Shown piece after piece: positions 1 through 7,520 of a stretch of 64,000 nucleotides of DNA. This DNA is from JBGQMW01 sp963769845 (GTDB lineage: Archaea > Thermoproteota > Bathyarchaeia > Bathyarchaeales > Bathycorpusculaceae). A model generated the notes under the pieces. That model was not told the origin of the DNA. It did no database searches and saw only the letters and a program-made list of their open reading frames with translations. Location: contig CAVYNL010000018.1 in NCBI GenBank assembly GCA_963769845.1, forward strand, positions 46,252 to 110,251, in the 5' to 3' direction. The position numbers and the translations under genes were made by a program. How positions within the stretch are numbered: the first letter of the stretch is position 1; each line of letters begins with the position of its first letter.

Positions 1-583
1 CTTGTGCGTTGACTCCGGCGTCGATGAGGTCGGCGATGTTCTTGAGCGTCGTTGAGCTTGCGAGGACGAAGTGGCGCGTGTCGAAGGCTATGCCTAAGAA
101 CAGCGCTTTGGCTTCGTTGGGGCCTGGTTTGAGGTTTGCTTGTTTGTAGAAGTCGAGGACGATTTCGCAGGTTGAAGATGCGGATTCGCTGGTTATGCAG
201 ATTTTGGCTAGCTGTTCGGTTTCTGGGTGGCTTGCGTGGTGGTCGATGACAATTACGGGGGCTTTTGTGTTTTTGACGCTTGTTGCGAGGTTGTCGAGCT
301 GCTGTATCGTGTTGGTGTCGAGTAGGATTATGGCTTGGGCTTTGTCGATGTTGGGTTGTGTTTTCACTTCTATGGGCAGGTTTTTTATGATGTGTTTTGA
401 GAGTCGGCTTATGCCGTTCGCGGCGCCTATCTCGATTTCCAAGTCGGGCAACGATTGTTTTAGCAGGCTTGAGAATGCGTAAGCGGAGCAGATGGCGTCT
501 GGGTCAGCGTTATGATGGCAGAGCAGGGTAACATGCTTGACGTTGGCCGTTTGAAGGAGCGAGGTTATTTCTTTGTATGACAT
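1..583 (-). CDS. DHH-family phosphoesterase, N-terminal part (runs off window)
   Basis: Reverse-strand frame beginning MSYKEITSLLQ and open to the window edge, so about 194 residues are visible. It has the first DHH-superfamily motif (CHHNADPDAIC, near residue 22) and the signature VIDHHASH near residue 112, which bind the two catalytic metals in RecJ/NrnA-type enzymes that hydrolyse short oligonucleotides or cyclic dinucleotides. The C-terminal DHHA1 substrate domain would lie outside the window. The start overlaps the end of the DUF3194 gene by 19 bases, so it is probably translated from the same transcript, as the last gene of the exosome/prefoldin cluster. Family is clear; substrate unknown. 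Confidence 0.9.
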   Translation of the reverse strand, partial: MSYKEITSLLQTANVKHVTLLCHHNADPDAICSAYAFSSLLKQSLPDLEIEIGAANGISRLSKHIIKNLPIEVKTQPNIDKAQAIILLDTNTIQQLDNLATSVKNTKAPVIVIDHHASHPETEQLAKICITSESASSTCEIVLDFYKQANLKPGPNEAKALFLGIAFDTRHFVLASSTTLKNIADLIDAGVNAQ

Positions 584-867
584 GTTAGCTCCCTCAAGTA
601 TTGCTTGGCTGAAGTGAAAGCGGCGTTGACGGCCTCGTCGGTGATTTGTTTAACTTTGACGTTCTTGGTTGATGGTGTAAGTTCTAGGTCGACCTCGACT
701 TTCAGGTTTACTGGCTTGGCGCCTTCGGCCTCAGCGGTTATATTGAGTGTTTCTATGTTTTTTGAGGAGACTTTTGATAAAATGTGTTTCCGTGCTGCTT
801 CTTCTGCTTTGAGGCAGAGTTCTTCGATTTGTTCGTCAGTCAGTTTCTCCAGGCCTAGCTCTTCCAC
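565..867 (-). CDS. DUF3194 family protein
   Basis: A 100-residue protein, MEELGLEKLTDEQIEELC onward, with an N-terminal helical part followed by a beta-strand region. It matches the archaeal DUF3194 family, recognised by composition and by its usual place directly after prefoldin beta; biochemical role unknown. It sits 30 bases behind the prefoldin beta gene and overlaps the DHH phosphoesterase start, so the three are probably cotranscribed. The last residues (CHTKK) are in the overlap. The opposite-strand open frame at 605-901 is a shadow of this gene. Confidence 0.8.
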   Translation of the reverse strand: MEELGLEKLTDEQIEELCLKAEEAARKHILSKVSSKNIETLNITAEAEGAKPVNLKVEVDLELTPSTKNVKVKQITDEAVNAAFTSAKQYLRELTCHTKK

Positions 868-897
868 GGGTAGTCACCCAGAAAGGAGAACAGGTTG

Positions 898-1266
898 CTA
901 GGGCTGTGGAGAAACTGGGTTAAGGTCGTGTCGAAGCTGTGTTTCTATGTCTTTCAGCTGGTTCCGTAAGCGTTCTTCTTGTTTTCCCAAGACAGTAACG
1001 CGCGTGCTGAGCAGGTCTTTCCGTTCCGTCAGCTCAGTTACCATCTTTGTTCTTTCTGTCTTAACTAGGATCGTGCCCATCGCCTTGTAGATGACTGCAT
1101 CGTCCGTCATTTTTTGCAGTTCGCCCAAGGCTTGTTCAGTCTCTGATGATTCTACTTCTACTTGTTGCTTCTGCGCCAGGATTGATTGAAGCGTCTGTTG
1201 GAGCCTTTGCATTTTGACCAGACGCTCTTGAACTTGAGGCGGCAGGGATGAAACTTCGTCACTCAC
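898..1266 (-). CDS. pfdB: Prefoldin subunit beta
   Basis: A 122-residue protein with the prefoldin beta layout: N-terminal coiled-coil helix (residues about 8-45, heptads around LVKMQRLQQTLQSILAQKQQ), a central beta-hairpin segment (AVIYKAMGTILVKT) and a second coiled-coil helix. Archaeal prefoldin is an alpha2-beta4 jellyfish-shaped chaperone that hands unfolded proteins to the thermosome. Length is normal. In many archaea this gene follows pcc1 directly; here they are separated by 2.5 kb of inserted genes and prefoldin has its own promoter. Confidence 0.95.
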   Translation of the reverse strand: MSDEVSSLPPQVQERLVKMQRLQQTLQSILAQKQQVEVESSETEQALGELQKMTDDAVIYKAMGTILVKTERTKMVTELTERKDLLSTRVTVLGKQEERLRNQLKDIETQLRHDLNPVSPQP

Positions 1267-1303
1267 TTTCTATCCTTCCAACTTCACAGCAATAAGACAC
1301 GCT

Positions 1304-1313
1304 GTTAATTAAC
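1304..1313 (-). promoter_or_regulatory. Putative TATA box of the prefoldin-DUF3194-DHH operon
   Basis: Palindromic GTTAATTAAC lies about 40 bases before the prefoldin beta start on the reverse strand. It is the only strong A/T box in this gap. A TATA box here would put transcription start near 1282, leaving a short leader. A GCGCGC motif lies just upstream (1336-1345). Confidence 0.45.
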
Positions 1314-1455
1314 ATTTTGCGCGACGAACTGCCGAGCGCGCGCGCCCAAACACACACACAAAAGGAGAAACAAAAACCATTTTACACCGATTTAGGGACA
1401 GACATGCGCGCTAGAAATCCTTAGCCGCTTCACCTGTATTTCAAATTCACAAGTT

Positions 1456-1464
1456 CTTTATATT
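1456..1464 (+). promoter_or_regulatory. Putative TATA box of the TrmB-family gene
   Basis: CTTTATATT lies about 65 bases before the TrmB-family start, with a purine-rich stretch on its upstream side. Expected transcription start is near 1486, giving a leader of about 40 bases. Confidence 0.5.
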
Positions 1465-1527
1465 GCTTAGACTGGGAAATTAGCGGACACGTGTTTGCTA
1501 GCTACTGATATGCTGGATGAGTAGAGA

Positions 1528-2313
1528 ATGTCAAACGATGAAAGCACTGACCTCCTACTCGGTTTGGGCTTAAGCCTTAATCAAGCAAAGGTTTACTTAG
1601 CAATACTTAAACTGGAGAGAACTACAGTTGCGCAAATAGGAAAGTTTTCAAAAGTGCGCAGGGAAGATGTGTACAGGATTTTACCGATACTTGAAACAAT
1701 GGGATTAGTAGAAAGAATAATGGGCAAACCAGCCGAGATTCGAGCAACACCCATTTCCGATGCTTTAACTTTCTTAGTGACGGAAGAAAAAACGAAATCT
1801 GATGAGAGACTGTCAGGCATGAGGATTAAAGTCCAGAGGTTAGCCTCAAAAGATTGGAAGCAACCCCTGCCTGAAAAAGAAAGCATCTACGTCCTGATAC
1901 CAGAAAGAAAAGCGATTCTGGCTAAGACTTCAGAACTAATCAAAAACTCGAAAAAAGAAACTTGTTTGATTGCAGACAAAGTGAGAATTTTACCCATTTT
2001 ATCGCAGTTTTCAGAGGATTTCAAGACGGCAATAAAGAAAGGTGCACAGATTCGAGTGATTTTTGAAGGGGATAGCCCAGATAATTTACTTAAAGAAAAA
2101 GTGCAAAAACTCATTGATGGGGATTCTTTTCACGTCAAGTTTTATCGTAAACCCTTGAATCACTTCATAATGTCTGATGAAAAAGAAGCGATGATTACCG
2201 CTTCCAAAGAAAGCGGTTTAGGAGAAGTCCCCACTTTGTGGACAAACAACGGCAACCTTATTGGCATACTGAAAACAAGTTTTGAATCGGAATGGCAAAA
2301 GGCTAAAGATTGA
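1528..2313 (+). CDS. TrmB-family transcriptional regulator
   Basis: A 261-residue protein. Residues about 8-80 form the TrmB winged helix (GLSLNQAKVYLAILKLERTT then VAQIGKFSKVRREDVYRIL). A central helical linker follows (residues 85-115), then a C-terminal alpha/beta domain of the phospholipase-D-like fold found in TrmB and related sensors (ETCLIADKVRILPILSQF). TrmB proteins sense sugars or other small molecules and repress or activate nearby genes. The gene sits in the insertion that splits pcc1 from prefoldin beta and has its own promoter. No target is evident; the following secreted-protein gene is on the same strand but has a separate TATA box. Confidence 0.85.
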   Translation: MSNDESTDLLLGLGLSLNQAKVYLAILKLERTTVAQIGKFSKVRREDVYRILPILETMGLVERIMGKPAEIRATPISDALTFLVTEEKTKSDERLSGMRIKVQRLASKDWKQPLPEKESIYVLIPERKAILAKTSELIKNSKKETCLIADKVRILPILSQFSEDFKTAIKKGAQIRVIFEGDSPDNLLKEKVQKLIDGDSFHVKFYRKPLNHFIMSDEKEAMITASKESGLGEVPTLWTNNGNLIGILKTSFESEWQKAKD

Positions 2314-2434
2314 CTTGGCATCAAGCAAACTTTATCCAAGATGTGCAGGCGCGTCCTAAGAAATTGAGAAAGCAATTATAGCGCGCTGTTGCTGTGGCAC
2401 CCCAGACACACAGGTTTATTCACTCCATAGCCCA

Positions 2435-2462
2435 TATTATATAGTAAGAAATCATATGGAGG
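2435..2462 (+). promoter_or_regulatory. TATA box and purine-rich site before the secreted protein gene
   Basis: ATTATATA (2435-2442) precedes the TTG start at 2467 by about 25 bases, the spacing of a leaderless archaeal gene. GGAGG also lies at 2458-2462, four bases before the start, and would act as a ribosome binding site only if transcription starts earlier than the TATA box predicts. Confidence 0.5.
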
Positions 2463-2466
2463 TTCG

Positions 2467-2931
2467 TTGTTGTCTTTCTCCATCCGAATCGGCAATCATG
2501 TTCACAAGAGAGCAATATTCGCCACCATGTGCATAGTAATGGTCGTCATTCTCGGCACCATTGCGGGGTTATTTAATGCGAGTAAAACTGTTCACGCTAA
2601 CGTGGTGGGCTTTGGAGCTGAGATTTACTGGGATCAAGGCTGTACAAATAGAACTCTTTCGTTCGATTGGGGGTCTATTGAGCCAGGTTCAAACAAGACC
2701 TTTGCTGTCTACATTGGGAATGAAGGCGATTCATCTGCTTGTTTGTCTATGGCAACGTCAAACTGGGCTCCATCCGCAGCCTTGAGCTACATGACTCTAA
2801 ACTGGAACTACTCTGGTCAAATCCTTAGCGTCGGTCAAGTGATTCCTCTGGAACTAATCCTAGCTGTCTCACCAAGTATAACAGGGATAACCCATTTCAG
2901 CTTCGACATAACCATAACCACAACAAACTAA
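2467..2931 (+). CDS. Secreted or membrane-anchored hypothetical protein
   Basis: A 154-residue protein starting with TTG. A basic N-terminus is followed by a long hydrophobic segment (residues about 17-38), either a signal peptide or membrane anchor. The remainder is rich in Thr, Ser, Asn, Gly and aromatic residues, typical of extracellular beta-sandwich domains; AEIYWDQGCTNRTLSFDWG and SIEPGSNKTFAVYIGNEGD resemble the start of such a domain. Two Cys could form a disulfide. Family not named. Monocistronic; function unknown. Confidence 0.65.
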   Translation: MLSFSIRIGNHVHKRAIFATMCIVMVVILGTIAGLFNASKTVHANVVGFGAEIYWDQGCTNRTLSFDWGSIEPGSNKTFAVYIGNEGDSSACLSMATSNWAPSAALSYMTLNWNYSGQILSVGQVIPLELILAVSPSITGITHFSFDITITTTN

Positions 2932-3029
2932 CATTCATCAGATTTCCAACGATTGCTACCTCTGCTTTGGGAAGCAATCGGGTGCCGTAGAAAGAGGGTT
3001 TTGCAGAAGACATCTACATTTTCTCAAGT

Positions 3030-3164
3030 GTGCTTAACGATTTGTTTGGAGCGCGCGCAAAAAGATACATTCATAGTGGTGCCGAACTGGAAAAGAAAGC
3101 CTATTTGGAGAAGATGGGCGCGCGCGTTGAGGGAGTTTACGAGAAAGGTTTTGAAGGCGCTTAG
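3030..3164 (+). pseudogene. Short ORF or 3' remnant of an unrecognised gene
   Basis: A frame starting GTG at 3030 (open since 2991) encodes 44 residues with natural-looking amphipathic sequence (KRYIHSGAELEKKAYLEKMG) and stops one base before the convergent VOC gene. Two GCGCGC motifs lie inside it and are read as Ala-Arg-Ala and Gly-Ala-Arg. No promoter or ribosome binding site is obvious, so a truncated 3' end of a lost gene is more likely than an intact gene. Confidence 0.3.
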
Positions 3165-3599
3165 CTAGAATCGGTCCGATTTTGGTCTGGTGTAGATTTC
3201 GATCACGTAGTTGTCCGGGTCGCAGAATGATACAGCGTAGTATCCTGGCTCGAATTGGGGATGCTCTTCACATGGGAACAGCGCTCTAAACCCGTTCTTC
3301 GTCATTTCTCTCTCGATAGCGTCAACGGCTTGTTTGTCTTGAACAAAGATGGCTAGATGGTCCGCCACGACGAACTCTTCTCCAGTCGGGGTCTTTCGCT
3401 TGACCCTTGGTTCTTGCAGTTCGCCCACCCAGACCTGAAAATTCTGATTGGAGAATCCTACTCCGTCTTCAGTGTCCATGATTATCTTAAAGCCAAGCCC
3501 TCCTAACAAAGTCTTGTAGAACTTCTTCGAGTTTTTCAAAATGGAAACTTCGATTCCAACATGGCCAACAATTGCTTGAGTCTGTTTATTTGAGACCAT
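3165..3599 (-). CDS. VOC (glyoxalase/bleomycin-resistance) family protein
   Basis: A 144-residue protein with two beta-alpha-beta-beta-beta units: the first from AIVGHVGIEVSILKNSKKFY to LQEP, the second from VADHLAIFVQDKQAVDAI to CDPDNYVIEIYTRP. Candidate metal ligands are His near residue 14, His near residue 80 and Glu near 134 (YVIEIYT), arranged as in the vicinal-oxygen-chelate superfamily. Members include glyoxalase I, dioxygenases and antibiotic-binding proteins, so the substrate cannot be assigned. The gene is part of the insertion between pcc1 and prefoldin beta. Confidence 0.85.
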   Translation of the reverse strand: MVSNKQTQAIVGHVGIEVSILKNSKKFYKTLLGGLGFKIIMDTEDGVGFSNQNFQVWVGELQEPRVKRKTPTGEEFVVADHLAIFVQDKQAVDAIEREMTKNGFRALFPCEEHPQFEPGYYAVSFCDPDNYVIEIYTRPKSDRF

Positions 3600-3786
3600 A
3601 AGATCATGCCACGATAAAGACCAATGCGCCTTTTCACTTAAATGATTTGCATGCCATCAAAGCTCGCACTCGTATGGACATCGCGTGCACACATGCAACG
3701 CGCCAAAAAAGTGACTTCAGCACGAATGTAACCCAATCTTGTAACACAAGGCCATCAAAGAACCGCCATCTCTACTAATGCGCGCG

Positions 3787-4062
3787 CTATTGTGTTTCTA
3801 GAACCTCGAAAACGTTCAAGATCGAGTTTATCCATCTCAAGTACGCGTTCAACGTGGCTCGCAGGGCAACTGTGTCTTTGGCTTCAACTCTCAGGGTGAG
3901 CTGTTTTCCTTCTTCTTGCAGGGTTGTGTGTGCGCGTGCCGTGGTTGGGTTTTCTGTTTCGGGTTTCAGTGATTTGAATATTATCTCTGCTTGTTTTTCT
4001 GTGGAGAATTTGAGGCGAATTGTGGCTTTGGCCTTCATCGATTGACTCTCAAAAAGGGACAC
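3787..4062 (-). CDS. pcc1: KEOPS complex subunit Pcc1
   Basis: 91 residues as read from 4062; the start at 4038 (MKAKATIRLKF) is equally plausible and gives the usual length of about 83. KEOPS adds the threonylcarbamoyl group of t6A to tRNAs reading ANN codons, and Pcc1 is its dimerisation subunit. The sequence shows the Pcc1 pattern: a strand with KATIRLKF, a helix ending in FKSLKPE followed by the N-terminus of a second strand, and a C-terminal helix TLNAYLRWINSILNVFEVLE. It lies 47 bases behind L37Ae, the usual archaeal order. The rpoP gene often found between them is absent here. Confidence 0.9.
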   Translation of the reverse strand: MSLFESQSMKAKATIRLKFSTEKQAEIIFKSLKPETENPTTARAHTTLQEEGKQLTLRVEAKDTVALRATLNAYLRWINSILNVFEVLETQ

Positions 4063-4109
4063 GGGGGTTTGTGGCTCAAAAAGTTTGAGCCTGTGAAAAG
4101 TCGGAACGG

Positions 4110-4523
4110 TCAGTCTTCTGCTTCGTCATCGGCTTCTTCAGCCTGTTCTTCTTCCTCTTCCGCTTCCTCTTCTTCTGGCTCTTCTTCGACTTGTTCTGTT
4201 TCTACTTCGGTCTGCTCTTGTTCTTGCGGGGTTGGTGCTTCGGTGGTTTTTGCTGCTTCTTCTACGGGTATTGCGTGGGCTGAGCGTTTTGCGACTGCGC
4301 CGAGTTTGGTTGTTGGTGTGTATGCGCCGCCTGTGAAGGTGAAGCCGCATTTTTTGCAGAGCCAGACGCCGACGCTTTTTCTCTTGACCCTTGTGAAGCC
4401 GCAGCTGGGGCATTTGTGGCGTATTTTCATGCCTTCCATTACTTTGACGTAGCGTTTTCGTACTGTTACGCCGTAGCGGGGTCCGAAGCCGCGTGAGGGT
4501 CCGACTTTCTTCATCTTGGGCAT
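4110..4523 (-). CDS. rpl37ae: Large ribosomal subunit protein L37Ae (eL43) with acidic tail
   Basis: 137 residues. The first 75 or so are a standard L37Ae/eL43: GPSRGFGPRYGVTVRKR followed by a four-Cys zinc ribbon (CPSCG and CKKCG near residues 39 and 57). The remaining 60 residues are unlike the family: a Pro/Thr/Gln linker and then a Glu/Asp run with almost no other residues, ending in ADDEAED. Archaeal L37Ae is normally about 70-90 residues, so the tail is an addition. It lies 8 bases behind rrp42. Core assignment is firm; the role of the tail is unknown. Confidence 0.93.
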   Translation of the reverse strand: MPKMKKVGPSRGFGPRYGVTVRKRYVKVMEGMKIRHKCPSCGFTRVKRKSVGVWLCKKCGFTFTGGAYTPTTKLGAVAKRSAHAIPVEEAAKTTEAPTPQEQEQTEVETEQVEEEPEEEEAEEEEEQAEEADDEAED

Positions 4524-4531
4524 TAGGGGTC

Positions 4532-5320
4532 CTACCAGTTGAGTTTCTTGCGTAGTTCTTTAGCCTTTTCTCTCGCTATGTTTGCCGCTTCGAACACTTG
4601 TGCTGGTTCGAAGTATCCGCTTCCGCCTTTCTGGATGGCGCATATGTTGTCGTCTTCGTCTATGGCGAAGCTGATTCTTGCATCCATTACTTGTTCTTCT
4701 TCGACCCACGGGTCGACGACGAGCTTGTTGCCTATTTTCGCGCATGTCACGGTGATCGGGTGTTTTCTCAGTGGGAGTGGTTCGTAGCCGCTCTTGATTT
4801 TGACTTCGCCCTCTTCGATTTCGTACTTGTTCATCTTGGTGTTGACGAGCGCGGACACTGCTGCGAGTGCTGCGGCGTCGATTAGGTTGCCGTCGTAGTT
4901 GAGGACGTAAATGTCGATGAACACGACGAAGACTTTTTTGCCTGGTTCGATGACGAGCTTTTCCGTATCGATCATTTTTGATTCTCTGATTCCTCGGTCT
5001 ACTATGCGTGCGAGTTCGATGCTGTTCTCGTCTGGTGGGCCGGGTTCGTAGTTTGGTGATGCGAAGGGCACGAGTTCGGCGTTTACGGTCATGACGCCTT
5101 CGTTGGGTGTGTCTGGGAAGGGTTCGCCCATTTCGACTTTTATGCCGACTACGATTTCGGTTTTGCCGAGCAGCACGCGGGCCGAGCCTTCAGCGCGTTC
5201 GATCAAGCCTTGCTCGATTTTGAGTTCGCGGTATTCGAGTGGGCCTCTGCCGTCGAGACGGTTTCCCTTCTCGATCAGCTGTTCAATCTGCTTCTGTTTT
5301 ACTTTGGTGATTACTGACAT
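4532..5320 (-). CDS. rrp42: Exosome complex component Rrp42
   Basis: 262 residues, RNase PH fold, the non-catalytic partner of Rrp41 in the hexameric ring of the archaeal exosome, which degrades and tails RNA 3' ends. Family hallmarks include RLDGRGPLEYRELKIEQG, the strand GSARVLLGKTEIVVGIK, and GEPFPDTPNEGVMTVNAEL. It lacks the catalytic Asp motif seen in Rrp41, as expected. The start ATG shares one base with the Rrp41 stop (TAATG), implying translational coupling. Normal length for the family (about 260-275). Confidence 0.97.
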   Translation of the reverse strand: MSVITKVKQKQIEQLIEKGNRLDGRGPLEYRELKIEQGLIERAEGSARVLLGKTEIVVGIKVEMGEPFPDTPNEGVMTVNAELVPFASPNYEPGPPDENSIELARIVDRGIRESKMIDTEKLVIEPGKKVFVVFIDIYVLNYDGNLIDAAALAAVSALVNTKMNKYEIEEGEVKIKSGYEPLPLRKHPITVTCAKIGNKLVVDPWVEEEQVMDARISFAIDEDDNICAIQKGGSGYFEPAQVFEAANIAREKAKELRKKLNW

Positions 5321-6087
5321 TATTCTTCAGCCTCCTCTTCTTCCTTGGTTTCTGTTTCTACTTCTCCTTTGACGGTTAGGTACTTGGTTTTCAAGGCTTC
5401 CTTCTGCAGTACGTAGACGGTTTTGCATCCTTCCAGGGCCATGTTCACGGCTTTCTCGAATTCTTCGTGTGTCAGTATGCCGTCCATCTGCAGCAGCGTT
5501 ATAGCGTTAAGGTTGGGCATCAGGGCGACGGGTACGTCGGCTGAGCCTAGTTTGTCTTCTGTGTCGAACAGGTCGAGGACGACGGTGTTTTCGATTTTGC
5601 CCGCTGCGCACGCGACGACCAAGTCGCGCATGGGTATGCCCGAGTCTGCGAGGGCCAGTGCGGCCGCTGTGATGCTTGCGCATCTTGTTCCGCCGTCAGC
5701 CTGCAGGACTTCGATGATGATATCTATCATCGTACGCGGGTAGTATTCCACGAATACGGCGGGTTCGAGTGATTCTCTGATCACTTTCGATAGCTCGATT
5801 TCTCTGCGTGAGGGTGCGGGGCTTTTGCGTTCTTGGACGCTGAAGCTTGCCATGTGGTAGCGGCACTTGAGTACCGTGCGGTCTTGGAGTGCCAGGTGTT
5901 TGGGGTGGACTTCTCGTGGGCCGTACACTGCGGCTACGATCTTGTTCTTTCCCCATTCTATGTACGCTGAACCGTTGGCGTTTGAGATTACGCCTACTTC
6001 CATTTTTACGGGTCTAAGCTCATCGGGTTTTCTGCCGTCGAGTCTTAAGCCTTTTTTGTCGATTAGTTTTTCTGGTTTTTCGTTCAC
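5320..6087 (-). CDS. rrp41: Exosome complex exonuclease Rrp41
   Basis: 255 residues. The catalytic phosphorolytic subunit of the archaeal exosome. It shows RLDGRKPDELRPVKMEVG, the paired phosphate-binding arginines in SRREIELSKVIRESLEP (near residue 95), and the active-site Asp motif DLFDTEDKLGSADVPVAL near residue 180. The C-terminus is a short Glu-rich tail (KEEEEAEE). The GTG start overlaps the Rrp4 stop (GTGA) and its own stop overlaps the Rrp42 start, so Rrp4, Rrp41 and Rrp42 are likely translated together in matched amounts. Confidence 0.97.
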   Translation of the reverse strand: MNEKPEKLIDKKGLRLDGRKPDELRPVKMEVGVISNANGSAYIEWGKNKIVAAVYGPREVHPKHLALQDRTVLKCRYHMASFSVQERKSPAPSRREIELSKVIRESLEPAVFVEYYPRTMIDIIIEVLQADGGTRCASITAAALALADSGIPMRDLVVACAAGKIENTVVLDLFDTEDKLGSADVPVALMPNLNAITLLQMDGILTHEEFEKAVNMALEGCKTVYVLQKEALKTKYLTVKGEVETETKEEEEAEE

Positions 6088-6800
6088 TCTGTTGTTCCTC
6101 CTCTTTTGCTTTTTTCTTCTTTTAACATCTGGGTTATGCGATCTGTTAGGCCGGTTGTGTGGGATTCTGCCTCGATTTTCTGGAGGGCCATCATCGCAAG
6201 TTGTTCGTCTTCAAGGGTTTTTCCCGTTATGAGTACGACGCCGTTTACGCCGAGGATTATGTTGCAGCCTGTTTCCTGTTTTATCGTGCTTATCATTGAG
6301 CCTTTTCTGCCGATGATCCTGGGCACCTTCGTCGGCGTGACCTTTAGGATCTGGCCGCGCGTGATTTTTCCGAGTCCTGGTTCGGCCACGGTTAGTTGCG
6401 GGTCGTGTGTGCGGTCGTAGGAGACTATTTTTGCTACCACCAGGTCTCCGGCGTCGAGGACTTGGGGCAGGTCATCTTTCTGGGGTTTGAACGGTCTGCT
6501 GAGTACGTCTGAGGCTCTGAGCAGGGCCGGGTAGGGCGAGTTTATGTCGACCATCCAGCCGTTGAACCCGACTTCTGTTATTGTTCCGATGACTATGTCT
6601 CCCATTCGGGGAATGTAGAAGCTTTTGAGAGCTACTACGTCTACTTTTTTGGTTTCGTACTCTACGATTCCGACTCTTGAAGCGAAGATCTTGTCTTTTT
6701 CTTTGTACGTGTTGTCTCCAGCGATGTAGTCGCCTTCGGCGATAAGGTCGCCGGGTACTACAAGCTGTCTTTTTTCTAGAAGTATTGGCACATTTTTCAC
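6084..6800 (-). CDS. rrp4: Exosome RNA-binding subunit Rrp4
   Basis: 238 residues in three domains: an N-terminal beta domain (LVVPGDLIAEGDYIAGDNTY), a central S1 domain (PRMGDIVIGTITEVGFNGW, then VVAKIVSYD), and a C-terminal KH domain with the RNA-binding GxxG at GRKG in the segment VPRIIGRKGSMIS. Rrp4 caps the Rrp41/Rrp42 ring and feeds RNA into the channel. The order SBDS-Rrp4-Rrp41-Rrp42 is the conserved archaeal one. Length is normal. Confidence 0.96.
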   Translation of the reverse strand: MKNVPILLEKRQLVVPGDLIAEGDYIAGDNTYKEKDKIFASRVGIVEYETKKVDVVALKSFYIPRMGDIVIGTITEVGFNGWMVDINSPYPALLRASDVLSRPFKPQKDDLPQVLDAGDLVVAKIVSYDRTHDPQLTVAEPGLGKITRGQILKVTPTKVPRIIGRKGSMISTIKQETGCNIILGVNGVVLITGKTLEDEQLAMMALQKIEAESHTTGLTDRITQMLKEEKSKRGGTTE

Positions 6801-6823
6801 CTCATCTTTACTGGTTAGAAAAC

Positions 6824-7513
6824 TTAGGGGTTGAGTTTGGTTTCGCCCTGTCCTTTAGTTACTTCGCCGAGTTTGTCGAGGAACGGGGCGTAGCTGCCTG
6901 CGGGCATTTCGAGTACACCGTACCATGAACCGTCGTTGCGCCATTCTTCACGCTTGATCGTGCCGAACCCTTTGATCGCGCCGTACGCACGGACCGAATA
7001 CGTTGCCGGGATCGTTACGCCTACGGTGATCTGTTCCATCTTCAGAGGCAAGATTGTTCTGAGCAGTTTGACGATGTCTTTGGCTTGTTCTTCCACGGGT
7101 TTGAACGGGTCGATCGGGTAGCGGATTTGTTCCATGGCGTTTTCTACGCGTGTCGGCGGATGCGGCAGGTTGGTTCTTGGGTCGACGCTCTGGCGTGATA
7201 TGAAGTCAATAATCTGTTTACGTTTGTCTTCGACCATTTTTCTGCGCTGCTCGGTTGTGAGCTGTAGTGTGCCTTTGCTGAGTATTGTTTCAGCTATTTT
7301 CAAGGCGTCTAGTGTGCCGAAGGCTTTTTGGAGGCTTTCTTGGGGTGGTTTGGTGCCTTTGTTGGCGTCTGAGAATATGATCTCTCCACCTAGTACTTCG
7401 CGTACGCTGGTGGTTTTGCCCATTCGGTACTGCAAAGCCTTTTCGGGTTTGCAGAGAATTTCGAAGTGTTCGTTATTTACTGTCATGCGCGCGACGGTGT
7501 ACTTATCGCTCAT
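6824..7513 (-). CDS. Ribosome maturation protein SDO1 (SBDS family)
   Basis: 229 residues. SBDS proteins help remove the anti-association factor aIF6 from the large ribosomal subunit and so license it for translation. The N-terminal domain has the conserved pattern from FEILCKPEKALQYR through REVLGGEIIFSDANKG; the central three-helix domain contains LTTEQRRKMVEDKRKQIIDF; the C-terminal ferredoxin-like domain starts near PLKMEQITVGVTIPA. It starts 8 bases after the proteasome alpha stop and is followed by rrp4. Confidence 0.96.
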   Translation of the reverse strand: MSDKYTVARMTVNNEHFEILCKPEKALQYRMGKTTSVREVLGGEIIFSDANKGTKPPQESLQKAFGTLDALKIAETILSKGTLQLTTEQRRKMVEDKRKQIIDFISRQSVDPRTNLPHPPTRVENAMEQIRYPIDPFKPVEEQAKDIVKLLRTILPLKMEQITVGVTIPATYSVRAYGAIKGFGTIKREEWRNDGSWYGVLEMPAGSYAPFLDKLGEVTKGQGETKLNP

Positions 7514-7520
7514 CAGATTT

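Noticed and set aside
2953..3168. Forward 71-codon frame between the secreted and VOC genes
   Set aside because: A different frame in the same region (3030-3164) has more natural composition, and neither has a promoter.
4113..4452. Open frames on both strands opposite or within L37Ae and the exosome genes
   Set aside because: Low-complexity Arg- or Ser-rich translations caused by GAG/GAA-rich acidic tails and biased codons; real genes occupy the other frame.
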